34,864 bases of DNA from an uncultured Lentisphaerota bacterium (lineage in GTDB: Bacteria > Verrucomicrobiota > Kiritimatiellia > CAIQIC01), in NCBI GenBank assembly GCA_903912445.1, contig CAIWHP010000037.1, positions 1 to 34,864 on the forward strand, given 5' to 3'. The notes under the pieces were generated by a model that had not been told where the DNA came from, ran no database searches, and worked only from the letters and a program-made list of their open reading frames with translations. This document shows, in pieces, positions 23,443-31,703 of the stretch. The stretch's first letter is position 1. Every line of letters starts with the position of its first letter. The position numbers and the translations under genes are program-made.

Positions 23443-24375
23443 ATGCAAACAGTTGAACGGAAGAGTCAATGGAAGGCCCGCTTGGTGTTCAGCGCGGTGG
23501 CGGGTGCGCACGTGTTGGCCGCGAGCACGTTGTTGATGCTCTATGGCTGCAACACGCCGAAGGGCACCACGAAGATCGAGCCGCCCGCTTCCCCCATCAT
23601 GCCGCCGACCAAGGAGCCCTCGCCGGTGGTCGAGAAGACCATCCTGCCGCCGCCCCCGCCGGTGGACCTCGCGCCGATCGCCAAGGAAGTCTCGTCGGCA
23701 CCGAAGACCTACGTCGTCCAGCCGGGCGACATGCTCTCGAAGATCGCGCACCGCACCGGTGTCTCGACCCGCGAGATTGTCGAACTGAACCACCTCAAGA
23801 ACGCGAACAGCATCCGCGTCGGCCAGAAGCTCACGCTGCCGGGCTTTGCCAAGGATGTGCCCGCGGGCAAGGTGAAGGAAGCCTCCGTGGCCAAGAAGTC
23901 CGGTGGCGCCAAGAAAGTTTCCGGCGCGACCGCGGCGAAGAAGCCGGCCGGCGCTGCCGCCGGCGGGTATGAGGTCAAGTCCGGCGACAGCCTCGAGAGG
24001 ATCGCGCGGAAGCACGGCGTCAAGATCGCCGACCTCAAGACCGCGAACAGCCTGAGCAGCGACAAGATCCGCATCGGCCAGACGCTTGTCATCCCGGGCA
24101 AGGGTGGCGAAGCCGTCGCTCCCGCGGCCCCCGCGGCCGATGGCGCTGCGCTCGGTACCTTGGCCCCGGCCACGCCCGACATGGGCGCCGCCCCGGCCGC
24201 CCCGGCCGTGCCGCCGACCCTCCTCGACTACACCGTGCAGGACGGTGAGACCGTGGACAGCATCGCCAAGACCTTCCTCGTGAAGAAGGAAGACATCTTG
24301 AAGGCCAATGGCGCGAACGATGCCGCCCAGATCCGTCCGGGCATGCGCGTCAAGATTCCCGTGCCCGCCCAGTAA
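23443..24375 (+). CDS. Triple-LysM cell-envelope protein (possible lipoprotein)
   Basis: This 310-residue exported protein has a signal segment (about 13-35) ending in LMLYGC, a plausible lipobox with Cys36. A Pro-rich stretch follows, then three LysM domains at about 89-133, 175-218 and 262-306, separated by Lys/Ala- and Ala/Pro-rich linkers. Each LysM has the YxVxxGDxLxxIA start and a RxGQxLxIP end. LysM domains bind GlcNAc-X-GlcNAc of peptidoglycan, so it probably sits on the wall in the periplasm as a scaffold or regulator of wall enzymes; there is no catalytic domain. A good ribosome site (GAGGAG) precedes the ATG. It sits between murD and ftsW and is followed by a clear intrinsic terminator. 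Confidence 0.9.
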   Translation: MQTVERKSQWKARLVFSAVAGAHVLAASTLLMLYGCNTPKGTTKIEPPASPIMPPTKEPSPVVEKTILPPPPPVDLAPIAKEVSSAPKTYVVQPGDMLSKIAHRTGVSTREIVELNHLKNANSIRVGQKLTLPGFAKDVPAGKVKEASVAKKSGGAKKVSGATAAKKPAGAAAGGYEVKSGDSLERIARKHGVKIADLKTANSLSSDKIRIGQTLVIPGKGGEAVAPAAPAADGAALGTLAPATPDMGAAPAAPAVPPTLLDYTVQDGETVDSIAKTFLVKKEDILKANGANDAAQIRPGMRVKIPVPAQ

Positions 24376-24392
24376 GCATCCGGGTTGATCTG

Positions 24393-24430
24393 AACGCGGC
24401 GGCGGGCTGAAACCCTCCGCCGCGTTTTTT
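24393..24430 (+). terminator. Rho-independent terminator between the LysM gene and ftsW
   Basis: Perfect 10-bp arms AACGCGGCGG (24393-24402) and CCGCCGCGTT (24417-24426) enclose a 14-base loop and lead into six T (24425-24430). The structure lies 17 bases after the LysM stop and 42 bases before the ftsW ATG. It should cut transcription of the dcw operon, or reduce read-through into ftsW. Confidence 0.85.
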
Positions 24431-24472
24431 GTGCTGCCAGAACTTTTCCCGCCGCGCGCAGGTGCATCCCCG

Positions 24473-25642
24473 ATGGGCAAGACCACCAAGCTGTTGATCT
24501 GTCTCGTGCTGCTGCTGACGGTCTTCGGGCTCGTCATGCTGGCCAGCGCCAGCCCCGCGCAGGCCGAGAAGATGAAGCACGGCTGGGCCTATTTCCTCAT
24601 CCACCAGAGCGTGTTCATTTCGCTGGCGCTGGTCGTGGGCGCGGGCTGCGCGTGTGTGGACTACCGCCGCTGGGACAAGCTCGCGGTGCCGCTGACCCTC
24701 TTTGCCCTCGCGCTGCTCGCCCTGCTCGTGGGCTTGCACGTGGCGTGGAAGCTGCACATCCGCACGCCGCTGGCGCACGAGGTCAACGGCAGCTGGCGCT
24801 GGCTCTTCCTGGGCCCGGTCAACTTCCAGCCCTCGGAACTGGCCAAGTTCGCGATCCTCTGCTGGCTCGCGAGCTGGATGACGCGCGTGCGCCGCCGCGC
24901 CGCCGATGTCCGCCTCGGCTTCGTGATGCCGCTGCTCGGGCTCGGCCTGATGGTCGGCCTGATCTTTGTCGAGCCGGACCTCGGCACCACCTTCCTGGTC
25001 GCCTTCGTCGGCATGGCGCTGATGTTCATGGGCGGCTCGCGGTTCAAGCTGCTGGCGGCCGCCGGCATCGTCGGGCTGATCGGCTTCATTTTCCGCATCA
25101 TGCACGACCCCGTCCGCATGCGCCGCATCCTCGCGTTCCTGTGGCCGGATGAATACGCGAAGAAGGAAGCCTACCAGCTCAACCAGGCGCTCCACGCCTT
25201 CGTCATGGGCGGCCCGACCGGCGTCGGCATCGGCCAGAGCCTCCAGAAGCAGTCCTATCTGCCCGAGGCGCATACCGACTTCATCTACGCCATCATCGGC
25301 GAGGAGTGGGGCCTCGTCGCCACGCTGGCGGTGGTGTTCGCGTTCGTCCTGTTCTTCATCCTCGGGATGCGTATCAGCTTCCGCGCGCCCGACCAGTTCG
25401 GCCGCCTGCTCGCCTTCGGCATCACCCTGATGATCACCCTGCAGGCCGCGTTCAACATCGCCGTCGTCACCGGCTGCATGCCGACGAAAGGGCTGGCCCT
25501 GCCGTTCATCAGCTATGGCGGCTCCAGTATCCTGTTCACCTATGTCATGGTCGGCGTCCTGGTCAACATCGGGCGGCAGGTGGAGGCCGACCCGCGCTCC
25601 GGGCATGCTCGCTGCATCCGCGACCAGCACCACGACCTCTGA
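24473..25642 (+). CDS. ftsW: FtsW/RodA-family peptidoglycan glycosyltransferase
   Basis: This 389-residue SEDS-family polytopic membrane protein polymerises lipid II at the septum together with the class B PBP. Family motifs are WRWLFLGPVNFQPSELAKFA, FVEPDLGTT, the cluster GQSLQKQSYLPEAHTDFIYA followed by IIGEEWG, and PTKGLALPFISYGGSSI near the C-terminus. About ten transmembrane helices are visible. The ATG at 24473 follows AGGTG; a GTG at 24431 inside the terminator T-tract is a poorer choice. It is the last dcw gene here; murG and murC do not follow. RodA is possible by sequence alone, but location favours FtsW. Confidence 0.93.
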   Translation: MGKTTKLLICLVLLLTVFGLVMLASASPAQAEKMKHGWAYFLIHQSVFISLALVVGAGCACVDYRRWDKLAVPLTLFALALLALLVGLHVAWKLHIRTPLAHEVNGSWRWLFLGPVNFQPSELAKFAILCWLASWMTRVRRRAADVRLGFVMPLLGLGLMVGLIFVEPDLGTTFLVAFVGMALMFMGGSRFKLLAAAGIVGLIGFIFRIMHDPVRMRRILAFLWPDEYAKKEAYQLNQALHAFVMGGPTGVGIGQSLQKQSYLPEAHTDFIYAIIGEEWGLVATLAVVFAFVLFFILGMRISFRAPDQFGRLLAFGITLMITLQAAFNIAVVTGCMPTKGLALPFISYGGSSILFTYVMVGVLVNIGRQVEADPRSGHARCIRDQHHDL

Positions 25643-25644
25643 CC

Positions 25645-25830
25645 GCGGCGGTGGATACCTTCGTGAACCTGCGCGGCGATGTGGAGCTGCAGCTTTGGAA
25701 TCCGCTGACCGGGCAGCAAGCACCCGCCGAAGCCACGCACCTGCAAGAGCACGCCCAGCCCGTCACCTGCCTGCGCCTCAAGCTCGCGCCGGTGACCGCC
25801 GTCTTCGCCGTCGCGCCGTGCACGCCGTAA
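25645..25830 (+). pseudogene. C-terminal remnant of a glycoside hydrolase gene
   Basis: Directly after the ftsW stop, a 60-codon open stretch ends at TAA 25828-25830. Its translation, FVNLRGDVELQLWNPLTGQ followed by a segment ending CLRLKLAPVTAVFAVAP, looks like the closing beta-sandwich of large exported glycosidases (for example alpha-L-rhamnosidase-like enzymes, which often end in a VELWDPLTGE...L.L.P..SVFVV pattern). There is no start, signal or catalytic domain, and the upstream part of the frame lies inside ftsW. It is therefore probably the tail of a gene whose front was deleted when ftsW was joined here. The family assignment is tentative. Confidence 0.55.
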
Positions 25831-25883
25831 TTTTTTCCTGGTTGTCCGGCATGGAGTGCGCAAGCTCACTGGCGCCTTGTTTG

Positions 25884-25955
25884 GGCGGAGCTTGCTCCGC
25901 CTGAGTCTGAGTGGGTGAGGTTCCTGTTGAGTTGAGGGCGCAGCGTTGCTGCGCC
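25884..25955. repeat. Two tandem GC hairpins between the glycosidase remnant and the sialidase gene
   Basis: GGCGGAGC-TT-GCTCCGCC (25884-25901) and GGCGCAGC-GTT-GCTGCGCC (25937-25955) are perfect 8-bp inverted repeats about 35 bp apart with similar sequence. Neither has a T tract, so they are more like REP-type palindromes than terminators. The surrounding 25831-26086 holds no recognisable gene. Confidence 0.6.
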
Positions 25956-26086
25956 GGTTCGTGTTTACTGGCAAGCAGGTAAAGCATGTCAGACGCAGCA
26001 GCGGAATTCGGCCGGCTGGGTACCCTGACAGCAAACAGTGGTTGACTTTGGCGCGCGTGACGGAAGAATCGGCCCGTGTTTTTCGG

Positions 26087-27445
26087 GTGGTATTTCGAAA
26101 GGGCATCCATATTAAAATATTTTGCAAAACTTGTTTAATCCTGGCTTGGTCCGGCAGCGCACTGCTGGCGGCTGGCGGCGCCGCGGAGGTCCCGGTGGCC
26201 GAGGCGTTGAAGATCACAGCCCTGACCCCGCCGTATCTTGAACTGATGCCCGGCCCCCACTACTGGGCACGGGTCCGGATGTGGCAGGGTATCCCGGGCA
26301 TTACGCGGGCGCCCAACGGACGCCTGTGGGCCACCTGGTATACCGGCCTGCTGGGGGAGGGCAAGGGGCAGAATTACGACGTGCTCGTCACGAGCGCCGA
26401 TGACGGGAAGACCTGGTCGAAGCCGGTCGCGGTGTATGACCCCAGCCGCAATTTCTTGAATGCGGACACCGGCGACCCGATGCTCTGGACCGATCCCAAC
26501 GGGAAGATGTGGTGGTTCGTCAACCGCTCCATGAAGGTGCGCGACGATGTCAGCGGCACCTGCTGGGGTTTCTGCACGGATGACCCGAACGTGGCGAAGC
26601 CCGTCTGGAACGCGCCCGTCCTGGCCGGCCGGGGCGGCGGCACGCTCAACAAACCCTTCGCCTTTGCCGACGGCAGCTGGCTCCACATGTTCGACTGTCG
26701 CCAGGCGATCAAGGGCGATCCCAGCCTGACCCGTGGGGGCCATGTGTATCGGTTTGCAGGGTACGGCAAACCGTTTGAGGATGTGGGCTGCAGCGCCTTC
26801 AAGGATTCCATTTTTGCCGAGCACATGGTCGTGGAGCGCGCCGATAAAACGCTCTGGATGCTGGCGCGCACGACCTACGGCATCGGCCAGGCGGAGTCGA
26901 AGGACGGCGGCAAGACCTGGCAGGAACTGGAGCCTTTCACAAAAAAGTTCAACGTCGGCACACGCTTTTTCTTCCGGCGCCTGCCTTCCGGGAACCTGCT
27001 GCTGGTAGTCAACGACCACCCCAAGGCGCGCTCGAACATGACCGCCATGCTGTCCAAGGACGAAGGCCGGACTTGGCCCCACAAGCTCGTGCTGGATGAG
27101 CGCGAGTCCGTCAGCTACCCCGACGCCGTGGAGTGCAAAGAGGGCCCGATCTACGTCATCTATGACCGGGGCCGCTACAAGCTGGACATGCAGGAAATCC
27201 TGCTGGCGAAAATCACCGAGGCCGATATCGAGGCCGGGAAATTGGTGAGCCCGGGCAGCTATCTCAAGCAAACCGTCAGCAAGCTGGCCGACGAGGGCGG
27301 CGGGGTGCGCTTCGAAGGGGAGACCGTCAAGCTGCGCGAGGAATTCGTCCGGCTAAATCCCGACAGCGCCGAGGCCAAAAAGCAACTGAAGCTGGAAGCC
27401 GGCGAGAAAGCCGAACTCAAGCAGCCCAAGCCCGCTGCCCCCTAA
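26087..27445 (+). CDS. Exported sialidase-like six-bladed propeller protein (BNR/Asp-box)
   Basis: The product has about 452 residues. A signal peptide (KIFCKTCLILAWSGSALLAA) is followed by a sialidase-type propeller with three Asp boxes: SADDGKTW (about 103-110), SKDGGKTW (271-278) and SKDEGRTW (323-330). It also has MWQGIPGITRAPNGRLWATW near the start of the fold. Such proteins include exo-alpha-sialidases and many related exported glycosidases, so the substrate cannot be fixed by eye. A Lys/Glu-rich tail closes the protein. The start is uncertain: no ATG exists before the signal peptide. GTG 26087 is used here without a ribosome site, while AAAGGG at 26098-26103 sits seven bases before an ATT codon at 26111. 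It is preceded by tandem hairpins and followed by repeats. Confidence 0.75.
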   Translation: MVFRKGIHIKIFCKTCLILAWSGSALLAAGGAAEVPVAEALKITALTPPYLELMPGPHYWARVRMWQGIPGITRAPNGRLWATWYTGLLGEGKGQNYDVLVTSADDGKTWSKPVAVYDPSRNFLNADTGDPMLWTDPNGKMWWFVNRSMKVRDDVSGTCWGFCTDDPNVAKPVWNAPVLAGRGGGTLNKPFAFADGSWLHMFDCRQAIKGDPSLTRGGHVYRFAGYGKPFEDVGCSAFKDSIFAEHMVVERADKTLWMLARTTYGIGQAESKDGGKTWQELEPFTKKFNVGTRFFFRRLPSGNLLLVVNDHPKARSNMTAMLSKDEGRTWPHKLVLDERESVSYPDAVECKEGPIYVIYDRGRYKLDMQEILLAKITEADIEAGKLVSPGSYLKQTVSKLADEGGGVRFEGETVKLREEFVRLNPDSAEAKKQLKLEAGEKAELKQPKPAAP

Positions 27446-27520
27446 ATACCCCGGCCTATCACGCGCATTTTTTTATCGCTTGGTAGGTCTGCGTTCTGCC
27501 CCGAGTTTGGCGCGAGGCGC

Positions 27521-27537
27521 CGGGGTCGACGACCCCG
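27521..27537. repeat. Perfect 8-bp GC inverted repeat
   Basis: CGGGGTCG-A-CGACCCCG forms a tight hairpin between the convergent sialidase and GH5 genes. It resembles the hairpin at 7444-7466, suggesting a second small palindromic repeat family. It may also serve as a bidirectional terminator, although T tracts are absent. Confidence 0.55.
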
Positions 27538-27572
27538 CCCACAGCAGAGGATTCCGGACAAGCGTTGAGATG

Positions 27573-27623
27573 TTTTCCAAGGGTTGGAAGATAAATCGCG
27601 TGGTTTTCCAAGCCTTGGAAAAC
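27573..27623 (+). repeat. Paired-palindrome repeat, copy C (between convergent genes)
   Basis: TTTTCCAAGGGTTGGAAG (27573-27590) is followed, centre to centre about 32 bp on, by a palindrome with perfect 10-bp arms GTTTTCCAAG and CTTGGAAAAC around one C (27603-27623). It lies ten bases before the GH5 stop codon and after the sialidase gene, where no promoter is needed. This argues against a purely promoter function for the family. Confidence 0.75.
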
Positions 27624-27633
27624 GGCGCGCGGA

Positions 27634-29253
27634 TCAGCGCCTCTTCTTCAACTCGAAGCGCTCGCCGCCCAGGGCGGCTTTGACATAAACGCCCCAGTAT
27701 GGGGTGGGGGTGTAGTTCCAGTCGGAGATGGCGTTGGGTCCGCACTTGGGGTGGAAGCTGAAGCCCGTCCAGTGCAGCTTGTGTTGCTGGATGAAGCCCA
27801 GCATGTCCTGCGCCCAGCCTTCCAGCGGCGCGCGGCCGCCGGGCGGAATGAACTGGAAGTCCTTGTAGTCCGGCGGGCAGCCGACCTCGCCGATGAAGAC
27901 TGGATAATGCCTCGCGGCGGCGAGCACCTTCCCGGTCCAGTCGTTCTTCCAGGGATAGACGTGGCTGGAGTAGATGAGGCCGTTGCCACCGCGCTCGGCG
28001 AGCGCATAATCGCCGGCGACGCCGGAGAGGTCATAGCCCCAGTCGAGGCCGCCGGCGATCACGGCGTTGCGCGCACCGGTGGCGCGGACGGCGTCGAGCA
28101 GCGCCTGCATGCCGGTGGTCACCTCGCCGGTCGGCTCTTCCTTGTTTTCGGCGGCGTTGGCGTCGGCGTGTTGGTTCTCCGGCGCGGTGATGTTGCCGCC
28201 GTCGCGCCAGAGCTTCCACGAGAGGCTGTGGGGCTCGTTGAACAGCTCGAAGAGGACGGCGGGATGGTTTTTGTAGCGTGTGGCGGCGTCATGCCAGAAC
28301 TCGACGTGCTCCGGCATCGGCGCGCCGAAGCGGTGCAGGTCGAGCGCGACGTAGGCGCCGCGTGCGGCGGCCGCGGCGATGACGTCGTCCACGATCTTGC
28401 GGTAGGCCTGCCCGCTGTCGCCCTTCTTCTGCCACGGGCCGCGGCCGAACCAGAAATTGTCCTTCACCGGCAGGCGGATGACGTTGGCCTTCCACTGCTC
28501 GATGGCAACCGGGATGGATTCCTTCAGGTGCTCGCCCGCCGCCGACCATTCGAGGCTGTCCACGCAGAGCCCTTGCAGCCAGACCGTCTGGCCGGCCATC
28601 GTCTGCAGCTGGTTGCCGGCGACTTTCAACTCCGGTGGCAACTTCGCGCCGGCCTCCGGCACGAGGGTGGTCGAAGGCACGATGGGCGGGGGCTGCGGCA
28701 GCTGATCGGTCGAGGCCGTGGCGACCTCGCAGCGCGCGATGTCCAGCGTCCCGCGCGCCGCCTGGAACAGGCACGGCATCAGCTCGAGGGTGCGCGCGCC
28801 GACGGGCACCTTGACGACGTAGGCGCGGTCCACCCAGCCGGTCGAGCTGCCGTGGAACGCCGGCGTGGCCGGCTCCGGCTTGAGCGTGCGCCCTGTGGCG
28901 CTCTTGAAGTGGGCGATGACGCGGCCATCGAACCACGACTTTGTGCCCGGCTTGATATCGGCATAGCGGATGCGCAGGCGGAACTCCAGCGCGGGCGGCG
29001 GCGGCGTGGGCAGCGTGAGCTGGCGGAAGAGCATGACCATCTCGCCGGGTTTCTCCGCCTGGAGGCGGACGAAATGCTTGCCGCCTTCCTCCAGCCAGGC
29101 CGCGCCCTTTGGCTGCGCCCAGCCGGCCGGCCAGGTCGCCTCGGTCAGCGCTTCGAAGTTACCGTTCGGGATGAGTGCCGCGCCCGGTTCCGCTGCGGAA
29201 GCTTGGAATGCCGCGAGGCCAAGTGTGAACGCGAGCAGCGTGCGTAGTTTCAT
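27634..29253 (-). CDS. Exported GH5-family endo-glycanase with N-terminal carbohydrate-binding-like domain
   Basis: This 539-residue exported enzyme has a signal peptide at residues 1-20 (MKLRTLLAFTLGLAAFQASA). A beta-sandwich resembling CBM4/9-type modules (IPNGNFEALTEATWPAGWA at 28-46) extends to about 180, followed by a Pro-rich linker. The GH5 barrel then runs from about 215 to the end. Catalytic residues are visible: acid/base Glu340 in LFELFNEPHS and nucleophile Glu456 in PVFIGEVGCP, with YSSHVYPWKNDW between them. GH5 enzymes cleave beta-1,4-glucans, mannans or xylans with retention; the specific substrate is not predictable. The ATG ending at 29253 directly precedes the signal peptide. 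It is convergent with the sialidase-like gene. Confidence 0.88.
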   Translation of the reverse strand: MKLRTLLAFTLGLAAFQASAAEPGAALIPNGNFEALTEATWPAGWAQPKGAAWLEEGGKHFVRLQAEKPGEMVMLFRQLTLPTPPPPALEFRLRIRYADIKPGTKSWFDGRVIAHFKSATGRTLKPEPATPAFHGSSTGWVDRAYVVKVPVGARTLELMPCLFQAARGTLDIARCEVATASTDQLPQPPPIVPSTTLVPEAGAKLPPELKVAGNQLQTMAGQTVWLQGLCVDSLEWSAAGEHLKESIPVAIEQWKANVIRLPVKDNFWFGRGPWQKKGDSGQAYRKIVDDVIAAAAARGAYVALDLHRFGAPMPEHVEFWHDAATRYKNHPAVLFELFNEPHSLSWKLWRDGGNITAPENQHADANAAENKEEPTGEVTTGMQALLDAVRATGARNAVIAGGLDWGYDLSGVAGDYALAERGGNGLIYSSHVYPWKNDWTGKVLAAARHYPVFIGEVGCPPDYKDFQFIPPGGRAPLEGWAQDMLGFIQQHKLHWTGFSFHPKCGPNAISDWNYTPTPYWGVYVKAALGGERFELKKRR

Positions 29254-29406
29254 GGCCGCGACCCTAAACGCGCCGCCCGGCATGCGCAAGCGCAAACCCG
29301 GACGGCGCCGTCCCGTCAGAGCTTTGAACGCCCGGAAGCTTAAGCACGGAGGAGCTGAACCAATGGCCGGCTTTTATATGAGGAGCAAGCGGGCGGCGCG
29401 GGCCGC

Positions 29407-31236
29407 TCAGTCGAGGACGTAATCCTGCCGCCAGTTGCCCTTGTCCTGCCACGGTGGCTGGTTCTTCTTGTCAAGGACGAACGCGCCGAGGACCAGGTAG
29501 TCCATCTCGGTGCGCATGAAGCAGCGGTACGCGTCCTCCGGCGTGCAGACGATCGGCTCGCCGCGCACGTTGAAGGAGGTGTTGATGATGACGCCGTAGC
29601 CGGTGCGCGCCTCGAAGGCCTTGATGATGTTGTAGTAGTCGGGGTTGGTGTCCGGATTGACCGTCTGGACGCGGGCGGAGTAGTCCACGTGGGTGATCGC
29701 CGGGATGTCGGAGCGGATCTGGTTGATGCGCTCGCGGATCGGCAGCTTGCCGACGCCTTCCAGGCCTTTGCAACGCTCCGGGCAGACCTGCGCCACGAGC
29801 AGCATGTAGGGCGAGGGCACGTCCATCTCGAAATAGTCCTGTACGCGCTCGACGAGGCACGAAGGCGCGAACGGCCGGAACGATTCGCGGTACTTGATCT
29901 TCAGGTTCATCTTGGACTGCATCTCCGGCGAGCGGGCGTCGCCGATGATCGAGCGGTTGCCGAGCGCGCGCGGGCCGAACTCCATGCGGCCCTGCACGAC
30001 GCCGATGACGTTCTGCTCGTCGATGATCTGCGCGATGCGCGCGGCGCGCTGCAGCGGATCCGTGAACTTCTCGGCGGGATAGCCCTTGGCCGTCAGGAAC
30101 TCCTCGACCGCCCCGTCGAAGTTCGGGCCGAGGTAGGCGCCCTGCATCTGGTCGTGGACGCCATCGGCGGTGCGCGGCTGCTTCTGGGCCATGTGCCAGA
30201 CCGCGAGCGCGGCGCCGAGCGCGCCGCCGGCATCGCCGGCCGCGGGCTGGATCCAGAGGTTTTCGAAAATCTTTTCGCGCAGCAGCACGCCGTTCGCCAC
30301 GCAGTTGAGCGCGACGCCGCCGGCGAGGCAGAGGTTCTTCTCGCCGGTCAGCTCGCGCGCCGCGCGGGCCATGCGCAGGACGATCTCCTCGGTGACGACC
30401 TGGATGGACCGGGCCAGGTCCATCTCGCGCTTGGAGAGCTCGCTCTCCGACTTGCGCGCCGGGCCGTCGAACAGCTGGGCGAACTTGTCGTTCGTCATCG
30501 TCAGGCCATCGAGGTAGCCGAAGTAGTCCATGTTCAGCCGGAAGCTGCCGTCGGCCTTGAGGTCGAGGAGGTTGTCCTTGATGCGGTCCACGTAGGTCGG
30601 CTCGCCGTAGGGCGCAAGGCCCATGAGCTTGTACTCGCCGGAGTTGACCCGGAAGCCGGTGAAGTAGGTGAACGCGCTGTAGAGCAGGCCGAGCGAATGC
30701 GGGAAGCGCATCTCCTTGAGGATGGTCAGCTCGTGGCCGCGGCCGTGGCCGATCGTGCTCGTGGCCCATTCGCCGACGCCGTCGAGGGTGAGGACCGCGG
30801 CGCTCTGGAACGGCGAGGGGAAGAAGGCGCTCGCGGCGTGGCTCTCATGGTGCTCGGGGAAGAAGAGCTGCGGCTGGCGCTTGTAGCCGGCCTCGTCGAA
30901 AAACTTTTCGATCTCCAGCGGGATCCAGAGCTTCTGCTTGAGCCAGATCGGCAGCGCCATCATGAAGGACTGGAGACCTTTGGGCGCAACGCCGAAATAG
31001 GTTTCGCAGATGCGTGCGAACTTGGAGACCGGCTTGTCGTAGAATGCGACGGCGTCGAGCTGGTCCGGGCCGATGCCGCCCTCGGCCAGACAATAGCGGA
31101 TCGCGTTGACCGGGAAGCGCTCGTCGTGTTTCTTGCGCGAGAAACGCTCCTCCTGCGCGGCGGCGATGATCTTCCCGTCGCGCACGAGCGTGGCGGCGGA
31201 GTCGTGATAGTAGGCGCTGAGGCCGAGGATGTTCAT
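29407..31236 (-). CDS. NodU/CmcH-family O-carbamoyltransferase
   Basis: This 609-residue cytoplasmic enzyme transfers a carbamoyl group from carbamoyl phosphate to a hydroxyl of a sugar or natural product. The N-terminal Kae1-like ATPase domain starts MNILGLSAYYHDSAATLVRDG. It includes the metal-site motif PEHHESHAASAFFPSPF and LTLDGVGEWATS, NLCLAGGVALNCVANG and GDAGGALGAALA. The C-terminal carbamoyltransferase domain has GRMEFGPRALGNRSIIGDAR, KYRESFRPFAPS and GYGVIINTSFNVRGEPIVCTPED. Length is typical (about 600). The start overlaps the stop of the SxtJ-like gene by one base (TGATG), so translation is coupled. Similar cassettes act in capsule, exopolysaccharide or nodulation-factor modification; the acceptor here is unknown. 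Confidence 0.93.
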   Translation of the reverse strand: MNILGLSAYYHDSAATLVRDGKIIAAAQEERFSRKKHDERFPVNAIRYCLAEGGIGPDQLDAVAFYDKPVSKFARICETYFGVAPKGLQSFMMALPIWLKQKLWIPLEIEKFFDEAGYKRQPQLFFPEHHESHAASAFFPSPFQSAAVLTLDGVGEWATSTIGHGRGHELTILKEMRFPHSLGLLYSAFTYFTGFRVNSGEYKLMGLAPYGEPTYVDRIKDNLLDLKADGSFRLNMDYFGYLDGLTMTNDKFAQLFDGPARKSESELSKREMDLARSIQVVTEEIVLRMARAARELTGEKNLCLAGGVALNCVANGVLLREKIFENLWIQPAAGDAGGALGAALAVWHMAQKQPRTADGVHDQMQGAYLGPNFDGAVEEFLTAKGYPAEKFTDPLQRAARIAQIIDEQNVIGVVQGRMEFGPRALGNRSIIGDARSPEMQSKMNLKIKYRESFRPFAPSCLVERVQDYFEMDVPSPYMLLVAQVCPERCKGLEGVGKLPIRERINQIRSDIPAITHVDYSARVQTVNPDTNPDYYNIIKAFEARTGYGVIINTSFNVRGEPIVCTPEDAYRCFMRTEMDYLVLGAFVLDKKNQPPWQDKGNWRQDYVLD

Positions 31237-31703
31237 CAGGATTGCCTTAGGAAGTGCTTGTCGTCCGTTATGGGCCCGCGGTCGACCCAATAGGTGGTGG
31301 CGTTGCGCTCGAACCGGCGCGCCAGCGGGTCCTTGCCCTGCAGCAGCAGCCCGATGCGGGCGGTGGTGAAGAACAGGTAGTAAAACGGCACGAGCAGCAG
31401 CCATGTGGTCCCGATGCCGACGACGACGCCGAGCCGTTGGCCGAAACGCGTGAAGGCGGCATGGAGCGGCGGGATGAACAGGCCGCCGATGAGGACCAGG
31501 GCCCCGAGGGCATAGAGCACGCCGCCGAGGATGTAGTGCTGCTTGTAGAACACGAGGAAGGAGGCGACGGTGCAGGCGACCGCGGCCTGCAGCAACGCCA
31601 TGCCCACGTGGCTCGCCGTTTTTTGGACGGCGGGACTGCGCGTTTTCCACGGCCACATCAAATCGGCCACGGACTTGTTTTCGGGCTCACTCATGATGGT
31701 CAC
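31236..31703 (-). CDS. SxtJ-family membrane protein
   Basis: This 155-residue protein has hydrophobic helices at about 30-50, 58-80 and 92-118 and a C-terminal soluble tail GKDPLARRFERNATTYWVDRG. That tail is characteristic of SxtJ-type membrane partners found next to NodU-like carbamoyltransferases. The start is taken as GTG (31701-31703) because AGAAGG lies six bases upstream; the internal ATG at 31692-31694 has no ribosome site. It overlaps the 41-codon gene upstream by 17 bases and the carbamoyltransferase downstream by one base. A role in delivering or exporting the carbamoylated product is an inference from conserved association. Confidence 0.85.
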   Translation of the reverse strand: MTIMSEPENKSVADLMWPWKTRSPAVQKTASHVGMALLQAAVACTVASFLVFYKQHYILGGVLYALGALVLIGGLFIPPLHAAFTRFGQRLGVVVGIGTTWLLLVPFYYLFFTTARIGLLLQGKDPLARRFERNATTYWVDRGPITDDKHFLRQS

